64,000 nucleotides of DNA from Gillisia sp. CAL575 (GTDB lineage Bacteria; Bacteroidota; Bacteroidia; Flavobacteriales; Flavobacteriaceae): contig NZ_APHJ01000054.1 in assembly GCF_000403785.1 (NCBI RefSeq), positions 1-64,000 of the forward strand, written 5' to 3'. This document shows, piece after piece, positions 14,998 through 24,368 of the stretch; position 1 is the first letter of the stretch; the number at the start of each line of letters is the position of its first letter. The notes under the pieces are model-generated. The model was not told the DNA's origin, did no database searches, and was given only the letters and a program-made list of their open reading frames with translations. Made by a program: the position numbers and the translations under genes.

Positions 14998-17979
14998 ATG
15001 TTCAACTTTAACAAGTATTTAAAGCAACATAAATTTCTCGCGATATTTTCAGCAATTCTGATCGTATCCTTGTTGACTTTTCTGGCTTCTAAGATCAATT
15101 TAGAAGAAGATATCACCAGCCTTATTCCTGAAGGTGCGCAGCAGGATGTGCTTAAAAAGGTGTTAGATCAAACCGAATTTTCAGATAAAATTATCATTAC
15201 TATTTCCTCTACTTCTGAAAAAAGTTCTCCAGAGGAACTTACTAAATATGCGCAACGCCTTATAGATACTATACATTCGGATCTTCCTGAATATGTTAAG
15301 AATATTCAGGGAAAAGTGCCAGAAGAAGGGATCTTGGAGATCTATGATTTTGTATATGATAATTTGCCCTTATTTCTAAATAATTCAGATTATGAGGCAA
15401 TAAATAATCGACTGCAATTAGATACTATTCAGCAACGATTAAAAAATGATTATAAAAGTATTATTTCTCCCACGGGACTAGTAACTAAGGATTTTATATT
15501 TAAAGATCCACTTTCTTTCACGAATCTAGGTTTAAAAAAACTAGAAGAGTTGCAGGTTGGTGACGATTTTAAATTATATAATAGTTTCTTGTTGACTAAA
15601 GATGAAAAGCATTTATTATTATTTCTATCTCCAACTTTTCCAGCTTCAGAAACAGATATGAATACTGTTTTTATTGAAAAATTAAAAGAGATCCAAAACT
15701 CTTTGAATGCTGAATATTCATCGGTAAATGCAGAGTTTTTTGGAGGTGTTTTATATTCTGTAGCCAATGCAAATCAGATTAAAAGAGACATTAAATTAAC
15801 TCTTGGTTTTGCCAGTGGTGTTCTATTATTGCTTTTAATTTTTTATTACAGAAGGTTTTATATTCCTCTTATATTATTTGTTCCCAGCATCATAGGGGCA
15901 ATAACAGCTATTGCAGTTTTATATGTGTTTAAAGGAAGTATATCGGCTATTTCAGTAGGAATTGGAGCTATTTTGTTAGGGATCAGTTTAGATTATGCCT
16001 TGCATATTCTCACGCACTATAAGAATAATAATGACCTTAATCAATTATATAAAGATGTTACCGGGCCTATTTTAATGAGTAGTAGTACTACCGCAGTTGC
16101 ATTTTTATGTTTATTGTTCGTAAAAAGTGAAGCTTTAAATGATCTTGGGATATTTGCCGCAGTAAGTGTTTTGGTAGCTTCTATAATTGCACTTATACTT
16201 ATTCCCATTTTGTATAAGGTTCCAAAAGGAAAGGTAAATATTAAAGATACATTTATAGATAAGATTGCAGGAATTGCTTACCATAAAAAATCATTTCTGG
16301 TAATAGCGGTTTTAGGTTTGTTTGTTTTTAGTCTATTTTATTTTACTAAAGTTCAATTTAATAATGATCTTTCAGCAATTAATTTTGAACCTATTGAGAT
16401 TAAACAAGCTGAAGAGCAAGTTCAGGCTATTGCTGGGAATGCGGCAAAATCTATTTATTTGGTTACCTATGGAAATACTACAGATGAAGCTCTTGAAACC
16501 AATAATGAACTTTATGAGAAATTAAATATCCTTAAAGATTCTGGAGATATTGAAGGTTTTAGCAGTATTGGGGGAGTGGTGCTTTCTACAAATACGCAGT
16601 TGGATAAGATTAATAAATGGAAAGATTTCTGGACTCCAGAACGGCAAGAATTCTTAAAATCGACTTTAATTACTGAATCTTCAGAATTCGGATTTAGACC
16701 AGAAAGTTTTGAAAGCCTTTATGATCAAATTTCCAAAGATTTTGACCCTATTTATCTTGAGGATTATAGAAAGACTAAAACTTTGTATCTGGACGATTTT
16801 TTATCTTCCAAACAAGATCTGGCTACCGTGACTACTTCTATAAATTTAGATCCAGAAACTTCAGAAGAAATATTAACAACTTTAAAGGAAACTAAAAATG
16901 TAGTAATAATAGATAGAAAACAGTTAAACCAAAGCTTTTTAGGCAATTTAAAGAGTGATTTTAATCAACTTATTAGCTATTCAATCATTGCTGTTTTTCT
17001 AATTCTATTAATCTGTTATAGATCCTTTGTTTTGAGTTTTCTAACCTTGCTACCAATAGGAATCACTTGGGTAATCGCTTTAGGTATGATGGCATTCTTT
17101 AATATTGAATTCAATATTTTGAATATTATAATATCTACATTCATCTTTGGCTTAGGCTTAGATTACAGCATTTTTATCACTAATGCATTTTTAAAGGAAT
17201 ATGAATATGGGACTAGAGTGCTTAAGACATACAGAACTTCCATATTATTATCAGTAATTACAACGCTGCTTGGGATTGGAGCTTTATTCTTTGCTAAGCA
17301 TCCTGCATTGAGATCAATTTCAATCGTATCTATAATTGGGGTGTTTTCGGCAGTCTCCGTTGCATTTATTTTGCAAGGTGCGATCTTCGATTTTCTGTTT
17401 ATTAAACCTAGAGAAAAAGGTTTAGCTCCCTATACTGCATTAGGACTATCTATTAATTATAATAAAAATTCTACTAAAGATAAATTGTATTTCAAAAAGG
17501 AAATCATTGCTAATTATAGATATAAAAAGATATTTAGATCAGTGAAAAGGGATTTTGAAAACAATAAAGAACGCTATCTTAAAGTCGCTGAATTTTTTGA
17601 CAATGAAAATATTCTTCAATTTTATTCAGATTACGGACTACTTGCAATATATCTGTATTATAAGAATCCTAATAAGTTAGTGACTGGCTTCGAATTAGAT
17701 CCTGAAAAGCTTCAAATCGCAAATAATTGTTACGCCGCACAATCTGAAAAGTTAAACTTTAAGGATGAATTATCACAGAATTTTTCTGAATTCAAGTCGA
17801 TCGTGATTTCCAAATCTTCCAGTAAATTGTTTGAAAAAGAGATCCATCAATTAGTGGCTAAACAAGTTAATAAAGTGATTGTTTTAGATACAGATTACCC
17901 ATATCAATGGATCGTAGATTCAAATTTTGAGATTCTTTATCGCCAGAATGGAGTGATCTTGTTGAAAAAAATGGTTTAA
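14998..17979 (+). CDS. MMPL/RND-family exporter with methyltransferase-like C-terminus
   Basis: A 993-residue inner-membrane transporter. There is a transmembrane segment at about 12-30, a periplasmic domain, a TM bundle (about 265-410) with the second half repeating the plan (TM near 430, periplasmic domain, bundle about 660-800). Such MMPL proteins in aryl-polyene clusters are proposed to move the lipid-linked product to the periplasm. After the last TM, residues about 820-993 form a soluble tail that looks like a Rossmann methyltransferase, with SDYGLLAIYLYY followed by FELDPEKLQIANN near 877-910. A clear GxGxG glycine motif is missing, so this domain may be degenerate. No frameshift was seen. 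Confidence 0.87.
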   Translation: MFNFNKYLKQHKFLAIFSAILIVSLLTFLASKINLEEDITSLIPEGAQQDVLKKVLDQTEFSDKIIITISSTSEKSSPEELTKYAQRLIDTIHSDLPEYVKNIQGKVPEEGILEIYDFVYDNLPLFLNNSDYEAINNRLQLDTIQQRLKNDYKSIISPTGLVTKDFIFKDPLSFTNLGLKKLEELQVGDDFKLYNSFLLTKDEKHLLLFLSPTFPASETDMNTVFIEKLKEIQNSLNAEYSSVNAEFFGGVLYSVANANQIKRDIKLTLGFASGVLLLLLIFYYRRFYIPLILFVPSIIGAITAIAVLYVFKGSISAISVGIGAILLGISLDYALHILTHYKNNNDLNQLYKDVTGPILMSSSTTAVAFLCLLFVKSEALNDLGIFAAVSVLVASIIALILIPILYKVPKGKVNIKDTFIDKIAGIAYHKKSFLVIAVLGLFVFSLFYFTKVQFNNDLSAINFEPIEIKQAEEQVQAIAGNAAKSIYLVTYGNTTDEALETNNELYEKLNILKDSGDIEGFSSIGGVVLSTNTQLDKINKWKDFWTPERQEFLKSTLITESSEFGFRPESFESLYDQISKDFDPIYLEDYRKTKTLYLDDFLSSKQDLATVTTSINLDPETSEEILTTLKETKNVVIIDRKQLNQSFLGNLKSDFNQLISYSIIAVFLILLICYRSFVLSFLTLLPIGITWVIALGMMAFFNIEFNILNIIISTFIFGLGLDYSIFITNAFLKEYEYGTRVLKTYRTSILLSVITTLLGIGALFFAKHPALRSISIVSIIGVFSAVSVAFILQGAIFDFLFIKPREKGLAPYTALGLSINYNKNSTKDKLYFKKEIIANYRYKKIFRSVKRDFENNKERYLKVAEFFDNENILQFYSDYGLLAIYLYYKNPNKLVTGFELDPEKLQIANNCYAAQSEKLNFKDELSQNFSEFKSIVISKSSSKLFEKEIHQLVAKQVNKVIVLDTDYPYQWIVDSNFEILYRQNGVILLKKMV

Positions 17980-17989
17980 AAGCCTACAA

Positions 17990-19660
17990 ATGAAACTGAA
18001 TATTATTCGCATAGGGGCTTTTCTTTTCATTATACATCTACAATTCTCTTGTGGGATTAATAGAAATATGCAGAACAGGCCTGATATTTCTGAGATTAAA
18101 AATATAGATACTTTACGAATAAAACATAATGACAGTCTTTATACAATTGGAAAGAACAGCCTGTTAAAAAATAAATATGGTATCTGGGAATTATATGTAG
18201 AAGGTGATGCACTGGAAAGAGGGATTATAAATGGCTCCCTTACGCGCGAGCTAATACACAAGCAGGAGACTGCCTTTATGACTAAGTTAGAATCTTTAGT
18301 TCCTTCTGCGGGTTACCAGAATTTTTTATCGAAAATGATCGGATGGTTTAATAGGAAGATCTATCTACACATTCCAGAGGAATATAAGCAAGAAATTTAT
18401 GGGATATCCAGGTATGCATTACCACAATATAATTCTTTTGCTCCCGCCTATGTGCGTATGCTATATTTACATGGAGCGCACGATATTGGTCATGCGTTAC
18501 AAGATTTCATGTTAGTTGGCTGTACTTCATTTGCTGCATGGGATACTAATACTGAAGATGGAAATTTGTTATTAGGTAGAAATTTCGATTTTTATGCTGG
18601 AGATAAATTTGCTGAAGAAAAAATAGTAGCATTTGTAAATCCAGATGCCGGTCATAAATTTATGATGTACACCTGGGGTGGAATGATTGGAGTGGTTAGC
18701 GGAATGAATGAAAAAGGTTTGACAGTCACTATAAACGCTGGAAAATCTAAAATTCCACTTATTGCAAAAACACCAATCTCTCTTGTAGCCAGAGAGATCT
18801 TGCAGTATGCAGAAAATACTGAGGAGGCCATTGCCATAGCTCGAAAAAGAGAAGTTTTTGTGTCTGAATCTATTATGATTGGAAGCGCTGAAGAAAATAA
18901 AGCAATTTTAATTGAAATTTCTCCGAATAATTTTGGGGTTTATGAAGTTACAAATTCAGATCAGCTTATTTGTAGTAATCATTTTCAAAGTGAAGCTTTT
19001 GAAGAGGATAGAAGAAATTCTGAAGCAATTTTAGAAAGTCATACACAATATAGATATGATAGAATGAAGGAATTGCTAGCTAGTAATAATTCTTTGAATC
19101 CGGAAAAAGCTGTAGCGATATTGAGAAATAAGGAAGGTCTGGAAGGTGTAGATTTAGGTTTGGGAAATGAAAAAGCGATTAATCAGCTCCTTGCGCATCA
19201 TGGAATTATTTTTAAACCTGAAGAAAGAAAAGTATGGGTAAGCGCAAACCCTTATCAGTTGGGAGCTTTTGTAGCTTACGATCTTGATATTGCTTTCGAA
19301 ATCTTTAAAGAAGGTTCTAATCTGAAAAGTGTGATGAATGCAGCAGTAACCATTCCTGCAGATAATTTTATATATTCTGAAGAGTTTAGAGATTATGAAG
19401 AATTCAGGATCCTGTATAGCGAACTTCATGAATTAGTTTCAAATGATAAAAACATTAAGACTGAAGCTCTTGATAGATTAATTCAGCTAAATCCAAATTA
19501 TTGGAAAGGATTTGCCTTGGCTGGAGATTATTATTTTCATCAAAAAAATTATAAAAAAGCAATTATATATTTTAAACAAGCTAAAAGCAGGGAAGTTACT
19601 AGCTTAACGGACCTAAGATATCTTGAAAAAATGATAGCTAAAAGCACCCGTAAATTATAA
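17990..19660 (+). CDS. C45/AAT-type Ntn-hydrolase acyltransferase with C-terminal TPR
   Basis: A 556-residue exported protein. The N-terminus is a signal peptide ending FSCG, which may be a relaxed lipobox (cysteine at 21). The central domain belongs to the acyl-coenzyme A:6-aminopenicillanate acyltransferase / C45 peptidase group. The autoproteolysis and nucleophile site is G177-C178-TS, followed by LLLGRNFDF and later MIGVVSGMNEKGL. The last 70 residues (about 485-550) look like TPR repeats. Next to the MMPL exporter it could acylate or join the pigment to its lipid acceptor in the periplasm, but no substrate can be deduced. Confidence 0.78.
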   Translation: MKLNIIRIGAFLFIIHLQFSCGINRNMQNRPDISEIKNIDTLRIKHNDSLYTIGKNSLLKNKYGIWELYVEGDALERGIINGSLTRELIHKQETAFMTKLESLVPSAGYQNFLSKMIGWFNRKIYLHIPEEYKQEIYGISRYALPQYNSFAPAYVRMLYLHGAHDIGHALQDFMLVGCTSFAAWDTNTEDGNLLLGRNFDFYAGDKFAEEKIVAFVNPDAGHKFMMYTWGGMIGVVSGMNEKGLTVTINAGKSKIPLIAKTPISLVAREILQYAENTEEAIAIARKREVFVSESIMIGSAEENKAILIEISPNNFGVYEVTNSDQLICSNHFQSEAFEEDRRNSEAILESHTQYRYDRMKELLASNNSLNPEKAVAILRNKEGLEGVDLGLGNEKAINQLLAHHGIIFKPEERKVWVSANPYQLGAFVAYDLDIAFEIFKEGSNLKSVMNAAVTIPADNFIYSEEFRDYEEFRILYSELHELVSNDKNIKTEALDRLIQLNPNYWKGFALAGDYYFHQKNYKKAIIYFKQAKSREVTSLTDLRYLEKMIAKSTRKL

Positions 19661-19663
19661 AAT

Positions 19664-20947
19664 ATGACACCCATTCAAACTGAGCCTATAGAGAAAATTG
19701 CAAGAATTCAATGGTTAGAATTACAAAAGCAGTTATTATATCTTCAAAAGAACTCTAAATTCTACAAGCAACTTTTTAAAGTGCACAATGTAGATGTTAG
19801 CGAAATTAAAACAGAAGCCGATCTCAAACGTATTCCAATAACAACTAAAGAAGATCTTCAGCAATATAATGAGGATTTCTTGTGTGTTCCACATGAAGAT
19901 GTCATAGATCACGTTACTACTTCTGGTACCTTAGGGAATCCTGTAAATTTTTTATTAAATGAAGCAGATCTGGAAAGGTTAGCAATTAATGAAATGCAGT
20001 CTTTTAAAATTGCTGGTATTTTAAAAGGAGATAAGGTTCAAATTACTACGACCTTAGATAGGAGGTTCATTGCTGGCATGGCTTACTTCTTAGGTTTAAG
20101 AAAGCTTGGTGCAGGAATTATTAGAACCGGAAGTGGATTACCACATTTACAATGGGATTCTATAGAGCGCTTTAAACCGAATTATTTGGTTGCAGTTCCC
20201 TCATTTTTACTGAAAATGATAGAATACGCTGTTTTGAATGGAATAGATTATAAGAATTCCTCTGTCAAAGCGGCTATTTGTATAGGTGAACCTCTAAGAG
20301 ATCAGAATTTTGAATTGAATGCTTTGGGCAAAAAGATCACTGAGCTATGGGAAATAGATTTATTTTCTACCTATGCTTCTACAGAAATGGCTACAGCCTT
20401 CACAGAATGTGAACATCATACGGGAAATCATATTCAACCTGAATTAGTTTATACAGAGGTTTTAGATGAAACTGGAAATCCTGTGAAAATGGGAGAAATT
20501 GGGGAGCTAGTGGTTACCACATTACAAGTGCAAACTATGCCGCTCTTGCGTTTTGCCACAGGAGATCTGGTGAGTTATACAAATGAACTATGTAAATGTG
20601 GTAGAAATACATTGCGATTAAGTCCTGTTTTGGGCAGAAAGAAGCAACATATTAAATATAAAGGTACTAGTTTATACCCGCAGCATATTATAGATGTAAT
20701 TGTAGAATTTAATACTATTTCTAATTTTGTGGTCATTGTACAAAAAGATGAAACTGAAATGGATCTATTGCTTGTTAAAATTTCTAATTCATTATCTGAC
20801 TTGGAGCAAGAGCAGTTAAATCAGCATTTTCAAACACGCTTGCATGTGATTCCTAAAATTGAAATGGTGAGTAATTCTGAAATAAATAGTTTAAAAAACC
20901 CGTTAGGAAGTAGGAAGCCTATATCATTTCTAGATTTGAGAGAATAG
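19664..20947 (+). CDS. Phenylacetate-CoA-ligase-like AMP-forming acid ligase
   Basis: A 427-residue adenylate-forming enzyme. The P-loop-like TTSGTLGNP is at 85-93, a STYASTEM adenine-binding motif near 236, and RFATGDL near 297. The paired CKC after it resembles the family's cysteine loop. C-terminal lysines occur in GRKKQHIKYKG. It most likely activates p-coumarate made by the tyrosine ammonia-lyase, giving the CoA or ACP starter for the ketosynthases. It is the last gene of the pigment run and starts 3 bp after the previous stop. Confidence 0.87.
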   Translation: MTPIQTEPIEKIARIQWLELQKQLLYLQKNSKFYKQLFKVHNVDVSEIKTEADLKRIPITTKEDLQQYNEDFLCVPHEDVIDHVTTSGTLGNPVNFLLNEADLERLAINEMQSFKIAGILKGDKVQITTTLDRRFIAGMAYFLGLRKLGAGIIRTGSGLPHLQWDSIERFKPNYLVAVPSFLLKMIEYAVLNGIDYKNSSVKAAICIGEPLRDQNFELNALGKKITELWEIDLFSTYASTEMATAFTECEHHTGNHIQPELVYTEVLDETGNPVKMGEIGELVVTTLQVQTMPLLRFATGDLVSYTNELCKCGRNTLRLSPVLGRKKQHIKYKGTSLYPQHIIDVIVEFNTISNFVVIVQKDETEMDLLLVKISNSLSDLEQEQLNQHFQTRLHVIPKIEMVSNSEINSLKNPLGSRKPISFLDLRE

Positions 20948-20987
20948 GCTTTGTCATCCTGAACTTGTCGAAGGATCTCTTTTTAGG

Positions 20988-21545
20988 TTGAATTATTCTT
21001 GATTGAGATTCTTCACTTCACTACGTTGAGCTCAGAATGACAAACCGTACCATACGTCATCCTGAATTTATTTCAGGATCTTTAGGTGAGTGACTATTAA
21101 CAAAATAGAAGCTGAATAAAGTTCAGCTTGACTAAGGTGTACCATCCCGACAATAGGAGGGATGTCTTTTTAAGTTGAATTTTTCTTAATTGAGATTCTT
21201 CGCTTCATTGCGTTGCTCCCAGAAGATAAATCGTACCATTACATCATCCTGAATTTATTTCAGGATCTTTTGGTGAGTGACTATTAAACAAAATAGAAGC
21301 TGAATAAAGTTCAGCTTGACTAAGGTGTACCATCCCGACAATAGGAGGGATGTCTTTTTAAGTTGAATTTTTCTTAATTGAGATTCTTCGCTTCGTTGCG
21401 TTGCGCTCAGAAGGACAAATCGTCCCATTACATCATATTGAATTTATTTCAGGATCTTTATGTAATGATTATGAAATAAAATAGAAGCTGAATCTAGTTC
21501 AGCTTGACGAGGGTTTGTCATCCTGAGCTTGGCGAAGGATCTCAG
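20988..21545. repeat. Three tandem ~187-bp units built from REP-like palindromes
   Basis: Units begin near 20988, 21175 and 21363 (matching TTGAATT-TTCTT...GAGATTCTTC starts). Units 1 and 2 are nearly identical and unit 3 diverges after about 100 bp. Each unit carries four short palindromes: GAGATTCTTC.../...CAGAAkGAC, CATCCTGAA/TTCAGGATC, AAGCTGAA/TTCAGCTT and CATCCC/GGGATG. A further CATCCTGAAC...AAGGATCT element stands at 20954 and a similar one (CATCCTGAGC...AAGGATCT) at 21519. The 605-bp gap 20948-21552 holds no gene. Confidence 0.88.
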
Positions 21546-21552
21546 ATATAGT

Positions 21553-22731
21553 TCACACTTTTCTACAAACCACAACAATCTTATCATTGTTTAAGTCTGT
21601 TGTAAAAAAAAGATAATCATTTCCACCATCTTCAATTTTTAGCTCTTTTCTAATTTCGTTTACAGACTTCGGGAAATTTCTATTGGTAATATTCGCCTTT
21701 TTAAGTTTGAGAGATCTTTTTAAAGCTTTCATATTATATGGAATAATCTCAATGATTTTGAAACTTCTCCCTGGGAAGGGCTGTAATTCTTCAGAAGTAA
21801 ACAAATGAGAATTAGCATGGAGTTTATAAGTGTTTGTTTCAGAAGATAAGGCACTAAAAAGCTTACTTTTCATAATCGCCGGATTGGGTTCATAAAGAAA
21901 ATGTAACGGAAGACTATATATTGAAGGGCCAGCTCCTTCATCAAAAAGTGCTTCGAAAACCTGAGTTTCTTTATTAGAGATATTGATGGTTTTAATCTTA
22001 ATCTCCTTCGACATATTTCTATTCAAGATCCATAATAATTCCTTGACCTCGTTATTTACAGATACGATATGAATTTCCACTACTTTTCTCAGTTCAGTGA
22101 CTCCAGCAGAAAGATCCAGCAGTGGAGAGGACTTAATTAAGATATTATCTGATTTTTGAAATAATAGTTTTAAATTATCTGGAACATTAGGAGTGCATTG
22201 TTCTAATAGAAAAACTTTACCTCCATAGTCATCTCTACGAGCTGGATCCAAATACACCCAGTCAACTTTTTCAATTAATTCTTTTAATGCCTGTAAGCCA
22301 TCTCCAATATGGGTTTTTATATTTGCTGCCCCTAAGAATTTGAAATTATGTGTTGCTAATTGGGAGAGTTCTCTATTTAACTCACAATGGATAACTTTCT
22401 TAAACTTCTTCGAAAAATAATAATCATCTATTCCAAAACCGCCAGTAAGATCGATTAGTGTATTTCCGCTAATTAGCTCGCTTTTATATTTTGCGGTAAT
22501 TTCTGAAGATGTTTGTTCTAAATTTAAATTTGGAGGATAGAGAATGTCCTGATTTTCAAACCAAGTAGGTAATTTGTTTTTAGCCTTTTTTAATCCCGAA
22601 ACTTGAGTTGCAATTTCTTGAATACTAACACCCGGAAAAAGTGAGCCTTTTAAAATAAGCTTAGTAAGATCTTCGTAAAGATGCTCCTGAATAAACTTTT
22701 TGACAACTGGATGTAAGAGTGCTTTGTTCAA
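21553..22731 (-). CDS. SAM-dependent methyltransferase with THUMP-like domain
   Basis: A 392-residue class I methyltransferase. SAM-binding motif I is DLTGGFGID (94-102), CELN follows at 116-119, and a DPARR motif is at 162-166. The C-terminal third fits the THUMP-like extension found in this Bacteroidota family. The substrate is unknown, probably RNA. The start is a TTG, with no better ATG upstream. It is the last gene of a minus-strand run headed by tsaD, 11 bp after the AI-2E gene. Confidence 0.82.
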   Translation of the reverse strand: MNKALLHPVVKKFIQEHLYEDLTKLILKGSLFPGVSIQEIATQVSGLKKAKNKLPTWFENQDILYPPNLNLEQTSSEITAKYKSELISGNTLIDLTGGFGIDDYYFSKKFKKVIHCELNRELSQLATHNFKFLGAANIKTHIGDGLQALKELIEKVDWVYLDPARRDDYGGKVFLLEQCTPNVPDNLKLLFQKSDNILIKSSPLLDLSAGVTELRKVVEIHIVSVNNEVKELLWILNRNMSKEIKIKTINISNKETQVFEALFDEGAGPSIYSLPLHFLYEPNPAIMKSKLFSALSSETNTYKLHANSHLFTSEELQPFPGRSFKIIEIIPYNMKALKRSLKLKKANITNRNFPKSVNEIRKELKIEDGGNDYLFFTTDLNNDKIVVVCRKV

Positions 22732-22742
22732 GCTAATGGGAT

Positions 22743-23831
22743 TTAAAGATCTCTTGTAAGTCTCTTAACGATCTTATATTCACTTAAAGATTCCTTTGCG
22801 ATCACCTTTAAGGCTGTGTAAAAAGGAATTGCGACTACCATTCCAATAATTCCGAATAAAAGCCCTGAAATAAGGATTATAAGAAATATTTCTAAGGGAT
22901 GAGATCTTACACTGGCCCCAAAAATTAATGGCTGACTTATTAAATTATCTATTAATTGAGAAATGGAATAACCCATCATTACAAAAATTAGTTTTGGAAG
23001 AATCACAACTTGGAAATCGGCACCAAGATTGCTTGAAATAACAAATAAAGCCATTAGAATCCCAGCGAAAATTGGGCCTAAATACGGCACTAAATTTAAA
23101 ACAGCACATATAAATGCTATGGCAAGTGGATTGTTAATTTCAAATATACTTAGTAACAAAAAATAGAGAATAAACAACACAAATACCTGCATAGTAAGAC
23201 CTACAAAATATCTAGAAAGCAATATTTTGATCTTATTGAACACTCTTTGAAATTTATCTTCTTCTCCTTTATTAGCAAAAACCAGAATACTATTTAACAT
23301 CAACTTACTATCTTTTAGTAAGAAAAAAGAAATGAACATAATGGAAAATACTGCTATCATGGTAGCTCCTAAAATTCCAAAAACACTATTTAAAAATTTT
23401 GGAATAAGATTTACATCAAAACTCTGAGCAAGCTCACTTTGCTTTAAGCTTTCCATTAAGTTAATGTCCTTAACACCCAGATAATCATTTATCTGATCGT
23501 TCATTAAATTAATGTCTTTCTTAAATGCCTCTATGTCTATCTGTCCTAAATGATGACTTTGCTCAATGACAATAGGAACAAATACTAGGATTATACCAAC
23601 GAATATTGCAAGGACAAAAAGGAGCACGATAATAACTGCTGCCAAATTTGGCACTTTAAGTCTTGATCTTAAAAAGATAACGATGGGTCTTCCTATCAAA
23701 GAAATTACCCCCGCAATAGCTATATAAACTAGAACAGATTGGATTTTAAATAGAAAGAATAAAAGAAGAAAGATTCCGAATAGAATCCCTAAAGCTCTTA
23801 ATATCCCGTAAGAAAATGTTTTTGCGTTCAC
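22743..23831 (-). CDS. AI-2E family transporter
   Basis: A 362-residue integral membrane protein with an N-terminal pair of transmembrane helices, a soluble loop at about 95-145, then five or more C-terminal helices. The PYLGPIFAG segment and the ISQLIDN...QPLIFG pattern are characteristic of the PF01594 family. Members have been linked to autoinducer-2 or Na+/H+ export, and the substrate here cannot be told. Translation begins at a GTG. Confidence 0.88.
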   Translation of the reverse strand: MNAKTFSYGILRALGILFGIFLLLFFLFKIQSVLVYIAIAGVISLIGRPIVIFLRSRLKVPNLAAVIIVLLFVLAIFVGIILVFVPIVIEQSHHLGQIDIEAFKKDINLMNDQINDYLGVKDINLMESLKQSELAQSFDVNLIPKFLNSVFGILGATMIAVFSIMFISFFLLKDSKLMLNSILVFANKGEEDKFQRVFNKIKILLSRYFVGLTMQVFVLFILYFLLLSIFEINNPLAIAFICAVLNLVPYLGPIFAGILMALFVISSNLGADFQVVILPKLIFVMMGYSISQLIDNLISQPLIFGASVRSHPLEIFLIILISGLLFGIIGMVVAIPFYTALKVIAKESLSEYKIVKRLTRDL

Positions 23832-23843
23832 AGGGTAAAGATA

Positions 23844-24368
23844 TTATTTCTGACGAAAGTAAAGAAAGGTTTTTGAAAATTCATACAAAGCTATTCCTGT
23901 AGCTTGAGAAACGTTCATACTACTGTTGTTTCCAAACATAGGAATATGAACTTTGTCTCGAACAATACCTAAAATCTTCTCACTAATCCCATGTCTTTCA
24001 TTACCCACTATAAGTAAAATTTTAGAATCATTTTTTAGCACATAGGAATCCAAAGGTTTACTATCTGATGTAATTTCCAGAGCTACAGGTTCATAACCCT
24101 TGGATTTATAATTTTCAATAGTTTCAATAGTATTTTCGGTATGACTAAAATCTACTCTTTCAAAGGTTCCACGTGCCGTTCTTCGCAGTCTGTTACTTTT
24201 TAAATTGATTGGTGTTCCTGAAAAAATAATTTGTTCAATATTAAATGCATCAGCAAGTCTAAATAAGCTTCCTATATTGGCTTCACCCATTAAATTATCT
24301 GTAAGAATAATAATAGGAAATTTATTGTCAGATTCAGAATGTCGGGAATGGTCTAGTTGTAAACTCAA
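23844..24368 (-). CDS. SpoU/TrmH-family RNA 2'-O-methyltransferase
   Basis: A 174-residue SPOUT methyltransferase. The N-terminal LTDNLMGEANIGSLFRLADA corresponds to motif 1 (N and R conserved), VGNERHGIS to motif 2, and IPMFGNNSSMNVSQATGIA to motif 3, which forms the SAM knot. It probably methylates a ribose in tRNA or rRNA. The TTG start overlaps the stop of the DUF4159 gene by 4 bp (TTGA). Confidence 0.87.
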   Translation of the reverse strand: MSLQLDHSRHSESDNKFPIIILTDNLMGEANIGSLFRLADAFNIEQIIFSGTPINLKSNRLRRTARGTFERVDFSHTENTIETIENYKSKGYEPVALEITSDSKPLDSYVLKNDSKILLIVGNERHGISEKILGIVRDKVHIPMFGNNSSMNVSQATGIALYEFSKTFLYFRQK

